Part shown: positions 1 to 5,477 of the stretch, piece by piece
Layout of the letters: each line of letters opens with the position of its first letter
How positions within the stretch are numbered: position 1 is the first letter of the stretch
DNA from: Desulfobulbaceae bacterium
Lineage (GTDB): Bacteria; Desulfobacterota; Desulfobulbia; Desulfobulbales; Desulfobulbaceae
DNA length: 9,311 nucleotides
Assembly (NCBI GenBank): GCA_003508005.1
Contig: DNUE01000015.1
Location: 47,934 to 57,244 of the forward strand
Direction of reading: 5' to 3'
The notes under the pieces: generated by a model
Database searches by the model: none
What the model was told of the DNA's origin: nothing
What the model saw: only the letters and a program-made list of their open reading frames with translations
Program-made: the position numbers and the translations under genes

Positions 1-1005
1 CTCGAGCCCGAGGGGCTGGACACCGTGGAGATCTATCCCAACGGCATCCCCACCAGCCTGCCCCTGCAGACCCAGATCAGGATGGTCCGCTCCATTGCCG
101 GCCTTGAGAACGCCCGGATCATCCGGCCGGGCTACGCCATCGAATACGATTTCATCGACCCCCTGGAACTCACCCCTGACCTGCAGACAAAACGGGTGGC
201 CGGGCTCTTTCTCGCCGGCCAGATCAACGGCACCTCGGGCTACGAGGAGGCCGCCGCCCAGGGACTGATGGCCGGGATCAACGCAGTCCACTATGCGCGG
301 GGAGAGGAACCTCTCATTCTCGACCGGTCCCAGGCCTATATTGGAGTCCTCATTGACGACCTGGTCACCAAGGGCACCAGGGAGCCTTACCGGTTGTTCA
401 CCTCCCGGGCCGAATACCGTCTTCTCCTGCGGGAGGACAATGCCGATCAGCGCCTGTGCGAGATCGGCTACCGCATCGGCTTGGTGGACCAGGACACCTG
501 GCGGGCGTACCAGGAGAAAAAAAATCTGGTGGAGCGGGCAACCGTTCTCCTGCACACTACCCGCATCAGGCCGACGGCCGGGGTCAACGCGGCCTTGGGC
601 GAGCTGTCCAGCGTCCCGCTCAAGCAGACCTCATCCCTGGCCGACCTCCTGCGACGGCCTGAAATCAAATTGGCCGGCCTGGCCAGGCTGTCCCGTTGCG
701 CTGAACTCGTTCTGGATATGGATCTGGAAAAGCTGCCCTTCAGGGATGAAATTGAGCTGCAGATCAAGTATGATGGCTATATTCAACGACAGGAGGAACA
801 GGTTGCCCGCTTCAAGAAGCTCGAGCGGACCCTGCTGCCTCCCGGCCTGGAGTACAAGGGACTGCCCGGCCTCTCCAACGAAGTGGTGGAAAAGCTGAAA
901 GCCGTGCGGCCTCTTTCCCTTGGCCAGGCTTCGCGGATTTCCGGCCTCACCCCGGCGGCAATCTCGGTCCTCCAGGTGCACCTGAAAAAATTAGGGTATC
1001 TCTGA
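1..1005 (+). CDS. mnmG: MnmG (GidA), tRNA uridine-5-carboxymethylaminomethyl modification enzyme, C-terminal part (5' end outside window)
   Basis: MnmG is an FAD-dependent cytosolic enzyme. With MnmE it installs the (carboxymethyl)aminomethyl group at C5 of the wobble uridine of certain tRNAs. The reading frame is open from base 1, so 334 codons of a family usually near 620-630 residues are present. Recognisable blocks, numbered from the window start, are EIYPNG (about residues 10-15), RPGYAIEYDF (about 43-52), the FAD-domain segment GLFLAGQINGTSGYEEAAAQG (about 69-89) and the FTSRAEYRLLLREDNAD region (about 134-150). The C-terminal helical domain, which in the family contacts MnmE and tRNA, ends with ISGLTPAAISVLQVHLKKLG. 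The GTG at 25 is internal to the conserved sequence, not the real start. A run of eight A at 517-524 lies in frame and does not break the gene. The lgt gene follows 7 bp after the stop, so the two are likely co-transcribed. Confidence 0.97.
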   Translation, partial: LEPEGLDTVEIYPNGIPTSLPLQTQIRMVRSIAGLENARIIRPGYAIEYDFIDPLELTPDLQTKRVAGLFLAGQINGTSGYEEAAAQGLMAGINAVHYARGEEPLILDRSQAYIGVLIDDLVTKGTREPYRLFTSRAEYRLLLREDNADQRLCEIGYRIGLVDQDTWRAYQEKKNLVERATVLLHTTRIRPTAGVNAALGELSSVPLKQTSSLADLLRRPEIKLAGLARLSRCAELVLDMDLEKLPFRDEIELQIKYDGYIQRQEEQVARFKKLERTLLPPGLEYKGLPGLSNEVVEKLKAVRPLSLGQASRISGLTPAAISVLQVHLKKLGYL

Positions 1006-1012
1006 TCGCGGC

Positions 1013-1813
1013 ATGCTCACCTATCCCCATATCGATCCGGTCATCATCGCCTTCGGCCCCCTCAAGGTCCGCTGGTACGGGCTCATGTACGTGCTCGGCT
1101 TCGGGGCGACCTATCTGCTGGTCAAATACCAGCTCCGCCGCTTCCGCTTCCCCGGACTGGCCGAACGCTTCGACAACCTCAATCTGTATCTGATCCTCGG
1201 GGTGATAATCGGCGGCCGGCTCGGCTATGTCTTCTTTTACCAGCCCGCCTATTTTCTCGCCCACCCGCTGGAGATCTTCGCCACCTGGGAGGGGGGGATG
1301 TCCTTCCACGGCGGGTGCATCGGGGTCATCCTTGCCGGGGTGCTGTTCTGCGGCTATCACCGGCTCAGCTTCTGGAAGGCGGCCGACCTCTATGTGGTCA
1401 CCATCCCGCTGGGCCTGGGATTAGGCCGAATCGGCAACTTCATCAACGGCGAACTGTACGGCCGGGTCAGCGACGTCCCCTGGGCCATGGTCTTTCCCGG
1501 CGCCGGTCTGCTGTCCCGACATCCCTCCCAGATCTACGAGGCCCTGCTCGAAGGCCTGCTGCTGTTCTCCATCCTGTGGGCCGTGAAGCACAAACCCTGG
1601 GGCGAATCACCGTCGCGTTTCTGGCCGCACGGCTCCATGCTTGCCCTGTTCCTGATCCTTTACGGCCTGGTCCGCATCCTTGCCGAATGGTTCCGCGAAC
1701 CCGACCCCTACCTGGGCCTGCTCATGTTCAAGTTGACCATGGGCCAGCTGCTCAGCACGTTCATGATCGCCTTCGGCCTGGTGCTCTGGGGCCTGCTGGC
1801 CGTGAAAAAATGA
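1013..1813 (+). CDS. lgt: Lgt, phosphatidylglycerol-prolipoprotein diacylglyceryl transferase
   Basis: Lgt is a polytopic inner-membrane enzyme. It transfers diacylglycerol from phosphatidylglycerol to the lipobox cysteine of prolipoproteins, the first step of lipoprotein maturation. The 266 residues match the family's usual length. Visible signatures are KVRWYGLMY (18-26), the FHGG motif with H99 (E. coli H103 equivalent), and the Lgt signature GRIGNFINGELYGR (138-151) with R139, N142, N145 and E147. RHPSQIYEA follows at 169-177, then YGLVRILAEWFREPD (217-231), whose Y217, R221 and E225 match the C-terminal catalytic/binding residues of E. coli. Hydrophobic segments are spread along the whole chain. 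The ATG at 1013 gives the family's normal N-terminus but has no clear Shine-Dalgarno sequence; an AGGG lies about 17 nt away. Translation is probably coupled to mnmG, whose stop is 7 bp upstream. No T-run terminator follows. Confidence 0.97.
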   Translation: MLTYPHIDPVIIAFGPLKVRWYGLMYVLGFGATYLLVKYQLRRFRFPGLAERFDNLNLYLILGVIIGGRLGYVFFYQPAYFLAHPLEIFATWEGGMSFHGGCIGVILAGVLFCGYHRLSFWKAADLYVVTIPLGLGLGRIGNFINGELYGRVSDVPWAMVFPGAGLLSRHPSQIYEALLEGLLLFSILWAVKHKPWGESPSRFWPHGSMLALFLILYGLVRILAEWFREPDPYLGLLMFKLTMGQLLSTFMIAFGLVLWGLLAVKK

Positions 1814-1926
1814 GCCGGCAGGGACTGGATCAAACCCCTTCATCCGTTTCAGACAGGTGAACAACGAGGGAAAAGTGCTCCTGGCCACCGTTCGATTTTC
1901 ATCAATTCCAGTTTCCGGAGGAAAGC

Positions 1927-2154
1927 ATGCGGTTTAGCAGATCAGTATTGATAGCGGTTGCGGCGGCAATGCTGCTGTGTTCCTGTTCCAGCGGCAATGA
2001 CGATGAGAAGAAAAAGGGCAAGATCGAGGCCATGACCGAACAGGCAGGCCAGGAAGCGGTCAGGGCGATCAAGACACCGATTGAAAAGGCGCAAACGGTT
2101 GTTGACAAGGAGGCCCAGCGTGCCAAGGAGATGGAAGAACGTAAACAGGAGTAA
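1927..2154 (+). CDS. Small lipoprotein, unknown function
   Basis: This is a 75-residue protein with a type II (lipoprotein) signal peptide: two arginines (R2, R5), a hydrophobic stretch from V7 to L17, and a lipobox L17-C18-S19-C20, predicting cleavage before C20. The +2 residue after C20 is serine, which in E. coli logic favours outer-membrane sorting; that transfer is an inference. The mature part is about 56 residues and nearly all charged or polar (GNDDEKKKGK, then an Ala/Glu/Lys/Gln-rich stretch), so it probably forms one long amphipathic helix or coiled coil. A strong GGAGGA at 1917-1922 with a 4-nt spacer fixes the ATG. It lies 113 bp after lgt, the enzyme that would lipidate it, and 41 bp before the YkgJ-type gene. 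I do not recognise a named family. Its small size and helical body are Lpp-like in general style only. Confidence 0.8.
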   Translation: MRFSRSVLIAVAAAMLLCSCSSGNDDEKKKGKIEAMTEQAGQEAVRAIKTPIEKAQTVVDKEAQRAKEMEERKQE

Positions 2155-2195
2155 CCCCTCGATCGCACTGCTGTTTTCCTGCCAACCGCCAAACA

Positions 2196-2906
2196 ATGAC
2201 GCCCCTGGACACCCTTTCTGCCATTTTCGCCCTCTATGAAAAATGGGCGGGGACGTTTGTTCTTGCCTGCCGGAAGGGATGCGCCACCTGCTGCACCCAG
2301 AGCGTGACCATGACGACCCTGGAAGGGGATCTGATTCACGAGTTTCTTGCCCGCCAGCGCCCGGACTTCATTCCCCTGCTCGCTGCCCTGCCCGGCAATT
2401 CGCGGGCTCCCTTGGCAACCACCAACCAGTTCGCCGCCGCCTGCCTCCGGGGCGAGGATATTGCCGCGGATCCCGGTTCATGGGACCTTACCCCCTGCGT
2501 CTTCCTGCGGGACGGAATCTGCAGCATTTACCCGGTGCGGCCCTTCATGTGCCGGAGTTTCGGCTCGCGGGTACGCTGCGACGAACAGGGCGAGGCAGAG
2601 GTCGAGCCGCTGTTCCTGACCCTGAACACCATCGTCATGCAGTGCATCGAGCATCTGGACCAGGGCCGGCCGTGGGGCAACATGAACACAGTCCTCCGCC
2701 AGAAGGCGGCGGGAAAAACGGGGAAGGAAACGATGCATCGCGCCATCGAACAGATGGCACGACCGATTCCCGGTTTTCTTCTCCTGCCCGAGGAGAAGGC
2801 AGCCCTGCAGGAAAAGTTGCAGACCCTGCTGCACCTGCTCGGTCAGCAGAGGCAACCAGGGAAAAAAGAACCCGGGACAGGCTGCTCAGAAGCTGTCCCG
2901 GGTTAG
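2196..2906 (+). CDS. YkgJ-type (CxxCxxCC/UPF0153) cysteine-cluster protein
   Basis: The protein has 236 residues and carries the cysteine pattern of the YkgJ/UPF0153 family, thought to bind Zn or an Fe-S cluster; its biochemical role is not established. Visible are C25-x3-C29-x2-C32-C33 near the N-terminus, then C101-x7-C109 and C119 in the typical context CVFLRDGICSIYPVRPFMCR, with FGSR directly after. C128 and C150 are extra cysteines. The C-terminal third (about 175-236) is helical and poorly conserved. No signal peptide is seen, so it is likely cytosolic. The ATG at 2196 places the first cysteine motif at the usual distance from the N-terminus, but no Shine-Dalgarno sequence is visible. 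The last 12 codons are unusual: they coincide with a perfect 12-bp inverted repeat that works as a terminator for the opposing slyD gene, so the sequence KEPGTGCSEAVPG may be shaped by RNA structure. The stop TAG lies at the end of the right arm, 22 bp from the convergent slyD stop. Confidence 0.85.
   Translation: MTPLDTLSAIFALYEKWAGTFVLACRKGCATCCTQSVTMTTLEGDLIHEFLARQRPDFIPLLAALPGNSRAPLATTNQFAAACLRGEDIAADPGSWDLTPCVFLRDGICSIYPVRPFMCRSFGSRVRCDEQGEAEVEPLFLTLNTIVMQCIEHLDQGRPWGNMNTVLRQKAAGKTGKETMHRAIEQMARPIPGFLLLPEEKAALQEKLQTLLHLLGQQRQPGKKEPGTGCSEAVPG
2861..2904 (-). terminator. Intrinsic terminator of slyD, embedded in the 3' end of the opposing gene
   Basis: There is a perfect 12-bp inverted repeat: 2869-2880 (AACCCGGGACAG) pairs with 2893-2904 (CTGTCCCGGGTT) around a 12-nt loop. 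Read on the minus strand, the hairpin is followed directly by TTCTTTTTTC (complement of 2861-2870), a classic intrinsic terminator 24 nt past the slyD stop codon. On the plus strand the bases after the hairpin (AGCAGACTGAAAGGG) have no T-run, so it should work mainly for minus-strand transcripts. The whole structure lies inside codons of the YkgJ-type gene. Confidence 0.85.
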
Positions 2907-2928
2907 CAGACTGAAAGGGACGGGGAAA

Positions 2929-3453
2929 CTACCCGCAGTTGCAGCCCGAACCACAGTTCCCCGAATTGCAGCTCTCCGCATCGCTGCTTCCGCAGCCGCA
3001 GCCGGAAGCCAGTTCGGAGGCACGCGGCTCCCGGACCTCAACCACGGTCACGTCAAAATGGAGCTGCTGCCCGGCCAGGGGATGGTTCAGGTCAACGGTG
3101 ACCGTATCGTTGGCATTGATCTGCGCCACGCTCAGCATGAACGGACCGTGCGGTCCCTGGGCGTGAAAAGTCATGCCCGGTTCGATCTCGCAGTCGTCAG
3201 GAAACTGGCTCCTGGGCAATTCCTGAAACATGCTCTCGTCCACCGGCCCGTACCCGTCTTCAGGAGCTATGACGATCTGGGAGCGGTCGCCCACGGTTTT
3301 TCCCATCAGAGCCTTCTCCAGGCCCGGAATTATCTGGCCGGCACCGGTCACAAAACCAAGAGGTTCTCCCTCCTTGGATCTATCCACTTCTTCTCCGGAG
3401 GCAAGCGTCAACCGGTAGTCAATGGCCACATACGTCTTGTCATCAATTTTCAT
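2929..3453 (-). CDS. slyD: SlyD-like FKBP-type peptidyl-prolyl cis-trans isomerase with Cys-rich tail
   Basis: This 174-residue protein belongs to the SlyD group: an FKBP prolyl isomerase with an inserted chaperone (IF) domain and a metal-binding tail, acting in the cytosol in folding and, in E. coli, nickel delivery. FKBP parts are at about 1-66 (VDRSKEGEPLGF at 23-34, GQIIPGLEKALMGK at 39-52, GD at 55-56) and about 123-145 (NHPLAGQ at 123-129, then LHFDVTVVEVRE). The IF domain fills about 69-122. The tail (about 150-174) has six cysteines as GCGCG, SC, NC and GCNC, and no histidine, unlike the His-rich tail of E. coli SlyD. A longer frame opens at 3495, but the ATG at 3453 is preferred: it has GAGGAA four nt upstream and matches the family N-terminus, whereas the longer form would start inside a hairpin and read through the T-run. 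The gene lies downstream of rnk and ends at a strong terminator. Confidence 0.92.
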   Translation of the reverse strand: MKIDDKTYVAIDYRLTLASGEEVDRSKEGEPLGFVTGAGQIIPGLEKALMGKTVGDRSQIVIAPEDGYGPVDESMFQELPRSQFPDDCEIEPGMTFHAQGPHGPFMLSVAQINANDTVTVDLNHPLAGQQLHFDVTVVEVREPRASELASGCGCGSSDAESCNSGNCGSGCNCG

Positions 3454-3457
3454 GGTA

Positions 3458-3463
3458 TTCCTC
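3458..3463 (-). promoter_or_regulatory. Ribosome binding site deciding the slyD start
   Basis: On the minus strand GAGGAA sits 4 nt before the ATG at 3453. The alternative in-frame ATGs at 3495 and 3492 lie in the loop of a hairpin and have no comparable site, so this RBS selects the shorter 174-residue protein. Confidence 0.75.
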
Positions 3464-3465
3464 GC

Positions 3466-3511
3466 AAAATAAAAAAATCCCGATGCCGCCATCATGGCTG
3501 CATCGGGGATT
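3466..3511 (-). terminator. Intrinsic terminator between rnk and slyD (possibly a slyD leader attenuator)
   Basis: The arms 3476-3490 and 3496-3511 form a stem of about 15 bp (AATCCCGATGCCGCC against GGCTGCATCGGGGATT) with one bulged base and one mismatch, closed by a 5-nt loop. Read on the minus strand the hairpin is followed by TTTTTTTATTTT (complement of 3466-3477), the normal form of an intrinsic terminator. It lies 87 nt after the rnk stop and only 12 nt before the slyD ribosome binding site. It could end rnk transcripts. If slyD is transcribed from the weak candidate promoter just upstream, the same structure would sit at the very start of the slyD leader. Terminator shape is seen directly; the attenuator role is inference. 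Confidence 0.8.
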
Positions 3512-3523
3512 GCAGTTCATGCT

Positions 3524-3551
3524 AAAGTAAGGCATCCCCGCGAAAAGTCAA
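3524..3551 (-). promoter_or_regulatory. Weak candidate slyD promoter
   Basis: On the minus strand TTGACT (3551-3546) is a good -35 match. It is followed after 16 bp by TACTTT (3529-3524), a poor -10 with only 3 of 6 consensus bases. A start near 3517 would place the hairpin at 3511-3477 at the 5' end of the slyD mRNA. The -35 element is convincing, the -10 element is not. Confidence 0.3.
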
Positions 3552-3598
3552 CAACCGATTCAACGGAAACGGTGCGGAGCATCCTGGCCGGTGGCAGC

Positions 3599-4012
3599 CT
3601 ATCGGTAGTACTCGCCAGCCCGTTCGGGTTGATACGTGACTTCCTCAATGCGAACCCGCAACACACCGCCACCCGGCTTCGGCCACTCGATTTCATCTCC
3701 CTGGGAAAGTCCGAGCAGGGCGCTGCCAACCGGCGCAAGGATCGAAATCTTGTGGCCACTTGTGTCGATGTCCTCGGGATAGACAAGAGTCAATTCGAAC
3801 TCCTGCGGCGAAGAATGCACTCTAAATCGTACCGTGGAGTTCATGGTCACCACCGTTGGTGGAATATCCTTCGGGTCAACCACCTCCGCCCGGGCCAGTT
3901 CCTCTTCCAACTCGTTCCTTCCCGGAAATTCATTGCCAGGCAATGAGTCGAGCAGGTCTTCCAGCCGTTCCAGGTCAAGCGACGAGATGACGATTTTTGG
4001 TCTGGTTTCCAT
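3599..4012 (-). CDS. rnk: Rnk, regulator of nucleoside diphosphate kinase (GreA/GreB C-terminal fold)
   Basis: This 137-residue protein matches the length (136) and blocks of E. coli Rnk: METRPKIVIS at the start, DLERLEDLL (13-21), PPTVVTMNSTVRFR (51-64), LVYPEDID (76-83), APVGSALLGL (93-102), GDEIEW (105-110) and YQPERAGEY (127-135). Rnk has the FKBP-like C-terminal domain of Gre factors and binds RNA polymerase. It lacks the long coiled coil that GreA inserts in the secondary channel, and here the N-terminal helical part is likewise only about 45 residues. E. coli Rnk was found through its effect on nucleoside diphosphate kinase. The ATG at 4012 is chosen because AGGAG lies 7 nt upstream (4024-4020) and because it fits the family. 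The frame is open to 4180, but that extension has no family similarity that I recognise. slyD follows in the same direction, separated by a hairpin with a T-run. Confidence 0.93.
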   Translation of the reverse strand: METRPKIVISSLDLERLEDLLDSLPGNEFPGRNELEEELARAEVVDPKDIPPTVVTMNSTVRFRVHSSPQEFELTLVYPEDIDTSGHKISILAPVGSALLGLSQGDEIEWPKPGGGVLRVRIEEVTYQPERAGEYYR

Positions 4013-4094
4013 TTTCACTCTCCTGAGCTTGGGTGAATAGGTCTCGCGAGAGACGCCTCCTGTCAGAACGCAAGCGTCTGCGGACCCTTGTCCA

Positions 4095-4103
4095 ATAGTA
4101 CCA
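4095..4103 (-). promoter_or_regulatory. Candidate extended -10 promoter element for rnk
   Basis: On the minus strand TGG followed by TACTAT (4103-4095) has the TGn-TAnnnT form of an extended -10 element, preceded by a run of seven T. A start near 4088 would give a leader of about 75 nt before the rnk ATG. No matching -35 is visible at the usual spacing, which extended -10 promoters do not always need. Confidence 0.35.
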
Positions 4104-4187
4104 AAAAAACATGCCGGCCGCCAGTTGAAGTGGCCTCGCAACAGTAAGGCCTTGCGCATGCCGGACTGCTCCCTGATCATTTACTAG

Positions 4188-4206
4188 ATCAAATTTATTG
4201 ATAAAT
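4188..4206. promoter_or_regulatory. Overlapping AT-rich palindromes, possible operator
   Basis: Two overlapping inverted repeats occur. ATCAA-N5-TTGAT spans 4188-4202, and ATTTAT-TG-ATAAAT spans 4193-4206. They sit between the rnk and permease genes in an AT-rich island that also has TGATCA at 4174-4179. The half-sites resemble FNR/CRP-type TTGAT/ATCAA but are in the outward order, so I do not name a regulator. Confidence 0.35.
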
Positions 4207-4315
4207 ATGACAAATTCCACCCTGTAAACCCGGCTGACCGCCCAAGCAAAATAACTCTACAGGGGGAAGGGGTGCAAAAGTGCTTCAGAATCGAAGGGAG
4301 CCGATAAATAACGAC

Positions 4316-4342
4316 TTGCTTTTCTTAGAAAAATCGTATAGT
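4316..4342 (+). promoter_or_regulatory. Candidate promoter of the AEC permease
   Basis: TTGCTT (4316-4321) and TATAGT (4337-4342, 5 of 6 consensus bases) are separated by 15 bp, slightly short. TATATT at 4345-4350 is an alternative -10. A start near 4350 would leave a leader of about 55 nt before the preferred ATG at 4404. Confidence 0.4.
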
Positions 4343-4403
4343 TATATATTTAATCAACTTGCATGACCTTCTCTCTTTTCATACTCGGCTGGTCTGGTAT
4401 TCC

Positions 4404-5303
4404 ATGGAACAAACCCTGCCCTTTCTTATCCTGATCGCTGCAGGCCAGATCATGCGGCGTATCCCAGGGTTTCCGGCTGATGTCGACCGTGGCCTCAACC
4501 TGTACGTCATCTATGCAGCCCTGCCGGCCCTCATCCTGGTACAGGTCCCCAGGCTTGTCCTCTCCAAGGACTTGCTGGTGCCGGTGCTGATGCCCTGGGC
4601 GGTGGTGCTCTTTGCCGGCCTGCTGGTCTGGGGCGTCTGCAGACTTGCCCGCTGGCCTCGGGAGATCACCGGTGCGCTCCTGCTGCTGATCCCTCTTGGC
4701 AATACCTCGTTTCTCGGTATCCCCATGGTGGAGCAGTTCTTTGGGGAAAGCGGCATTCCCTACGCCATACTTTATGACCAGTTCGGCTCCTTTCTGGCGC
4801 TGTCGACTTACGGCACCTTGATCCTGGCCCTTTATGGGGGAGCGGGAAGGCCAAGCCCCATGGAAATCATCAAGAGGGTCGTCCTGTTCCCACCTTTTCT
4901 GGCACTGGCTACTGCCCTTGCCCTGCACGGGGTTGTCCTCCCCGGCTGGCTGCTCGCCGTGCTGGAGATGACCGCCCGCTCTCTGGTGCCGGTGGTGCTG
5001 GTGGCCATCGGCTTTCAGCTCCATCTGCGCATGCCTGCCGCCGAGGTGCAGCCCTTTGTCGCCGGCCTGAGCATCCGTCTCCTGGTGACGCCCCTGGTCT
5101 TTGCAGGAGGATGTGCTTTTTTCGGAATATCAGGCACGGCGGTCCAGGTAGCCCTTTTTGAAACCGCCATGCCGCCGATGGTCACCGCCGGCGCGCTGGC
5201 CTCCATCGCCGGCCTCAAACCGCGCCTCAGTTCCGCCCTGGTCGGCTTCGGGATCATTGCCTCGTTTCTGACCCTGCCCCTTATCCATCACCTGATCAGA
5301 TGA
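4404..5303 (+). CDS. AEC-family (auxin efflux carrier-like) membrane transporter
   Basis: This 299-residue, very hydrophobic protein has the AEC/BART-type layout of about ten membrane segments in two halves around a charged linker (about 146-160, GGAGRPSPMEIIKR). Family features are the N-terminal PFLILIAAGQIMRR with a G followed by charged residues, LNLYVIYAALPALIL (31-45), GNTSFLGIP (99-107) with the helix-breaking Asn/Pro of the first half, YDQFGSF (124-130), and ETAMPPMVTAGALA (253-266) in the second half. AEC members export or exchange small organic anions; the substrate here cannot be read from the sequence. The ATG at 4404 is chosen because family members begin just before the first membrane segment. 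The frame extends upstream to a TTG at 4359, adding 15 residues without membrane character. Neither start has a Shine-Dalgarno sequence. It is transcribed away from rnk and appears to be a single-gene unit. Confidence 0.88.
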   Translation: MEQTLPFLILIAAGQIMRRIPGFPADVDRGLNLYVIYAALPALILVQVPRLVLSKDLLVPVLMPWAVVLFAGLLVWGVCRLARWPREITGALLLLIPLGNTSFLGIPMVEQFFGESGIPYAILYDQFGSFLALSTYGTLILALYGGAGRPSPMEIIKRVVLFPPFLALATALALHGVVLPGWLLAVLEMTARSLVPVVLVAIGFQLHLRMPAAEVQPFVAGLSIRLLVTPLVFAGGCAFFGISGTAVQVALFETAMPPMVTAGALASIAGLKPRLSSALVGFGIIASFLTLPLIHHLIR

Positions 5304-5410
5304 AGATGACCTCGCAAAGACTCAAAACACTGGGCATCCGCGACTGTACTTTCAAAATCTTATACGGCCTGCCGGCGTCAGTCTTGCACTTTGGCGAGAC
5401 TGACAAATGA
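5300..5410 (+). CDS. Doubtful 36-codon ORF overlapping the permease stop
   Basis: The ATG at 5300 overlaps the permease stop as ATGA, the arrangement typical of translational coupling, and the frame runs 36 codons to a TGA at 5408 (starts MKMTSQRLKT, contains one Cys). No ribosome binding site is seen, the protein matches nothing I recognise, and its last codons fall in the hairpin at 5377-5404. It may well be chance; it is listed because the overlap geometry is suggestive. Confidence 0.15.
   Translation: MKMTSQRLKTLGIRDCTFKILYGLPASVLHFGETDK
5377..5404. repeat. 11-bp inverted repeat (hairpin) after the AEC permease
   Basis: GTCAGTCTTGC (5377-5387) pairs with GCGAGACTGAC (5394-5404), 11 pairs including one T-G wobble, around the 6-nt loop ACTTTG. 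Neither strand has a T-run after it, so it is not a textbook intrinsic terminator. It lies 74 bp after the permease stop and 38 bp before the -35 element of the next gene. It may end or stabilise permease mRNA, or be a protein-binding site. Confidence 0.6.
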
Positions 5411-5442
5411 ACCACCGAACACCGGGCAAGGGCTGATTCGCT

Positions 5443-5470
5443 TTGCCGAATGAAACCAGTAGAGTATAAT
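5443..5470 (+). promoter_or_regulatory. Promoter of the DHH-CBS-nucleotidyltransferase operon, predicting a leaderless mRNA
   Basis: A perfect TATAAT -10 element (5465-5470) lies 16 bp after TTGCCG (5443-5448, 4 of 6 consensus bases). The start codon ATG begins at 5478, only 7 nt after the -10 element, so the expected transcription start coincides with the start codon or lies within 1-2 nt of it. No Shine-Dalgarno sequence precedes the ATG. The -35 overlaps a small inverted repeat, ATTCG-N6-CGAAT (5436-5451), that could be an operator. Confidence 0.6.
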
Positions 5471-5477
5471 TAATAAT

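Larger units (their letters stand above)
4013..4403. other. Gene-free divergent promoter region between rnk and the AEC permease
   Basis: These 391 bp contain no convincing gene. They become AT-rich at 4175-4210 and 4300-4355, unlike the GC-rich coding DNA on both sides, as expected for divergent promoters. Visible structure includes the palindrome TCTCGCGAGA at 4042-4051, AGACGC/GCGTCT arms at 4051-4056 and 4074-4079, the nested palindromes at 4188-4206, and CCCTGTA (4220-4226) facing TACAGGG (4258-4264). Tiny ORFs, such as nine codons from 4158, are too short to support. Confidence 0.7.

Noticed and set aside
517..524. Run of eight A inside mnmG as a programmed slippage site
   Set aside because: The zero frame stays open with conserved MnmG sequence on both sides, so slippage would only truncate the protein; the run encodes Glu-Lys-Lys-Asn.
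1..1013. Replication origin near mnmG (gidA)
   Set aside because: mnmG lies next to oriC in many bacteria, but I see no cluster of DnaA boxes or AT-rich unwinding region in the window, and rsmG does not follow.
1810..1860. 16-codon frame overlapping the lgt stop as ATGA
   Set aside because: It is very short, has no ribosome binding site, and the overlap is common by chance at stops reading AATGA.
4013..4180. Upstream extension of rnk to the ATG at 4180 (193-residue form)
   Set aside because: The added 56 residues show no family similarity, while the ATG at 4012 has AGGAG at 7 nt and gives the exact family length.
4269..4285. Sigma-54 promoter before the AEC permease (GG-N10-GC)
   Set aside because: Only the GG and GC spacing fits; the flanking bases do not match TGGCAC and TTGCA.
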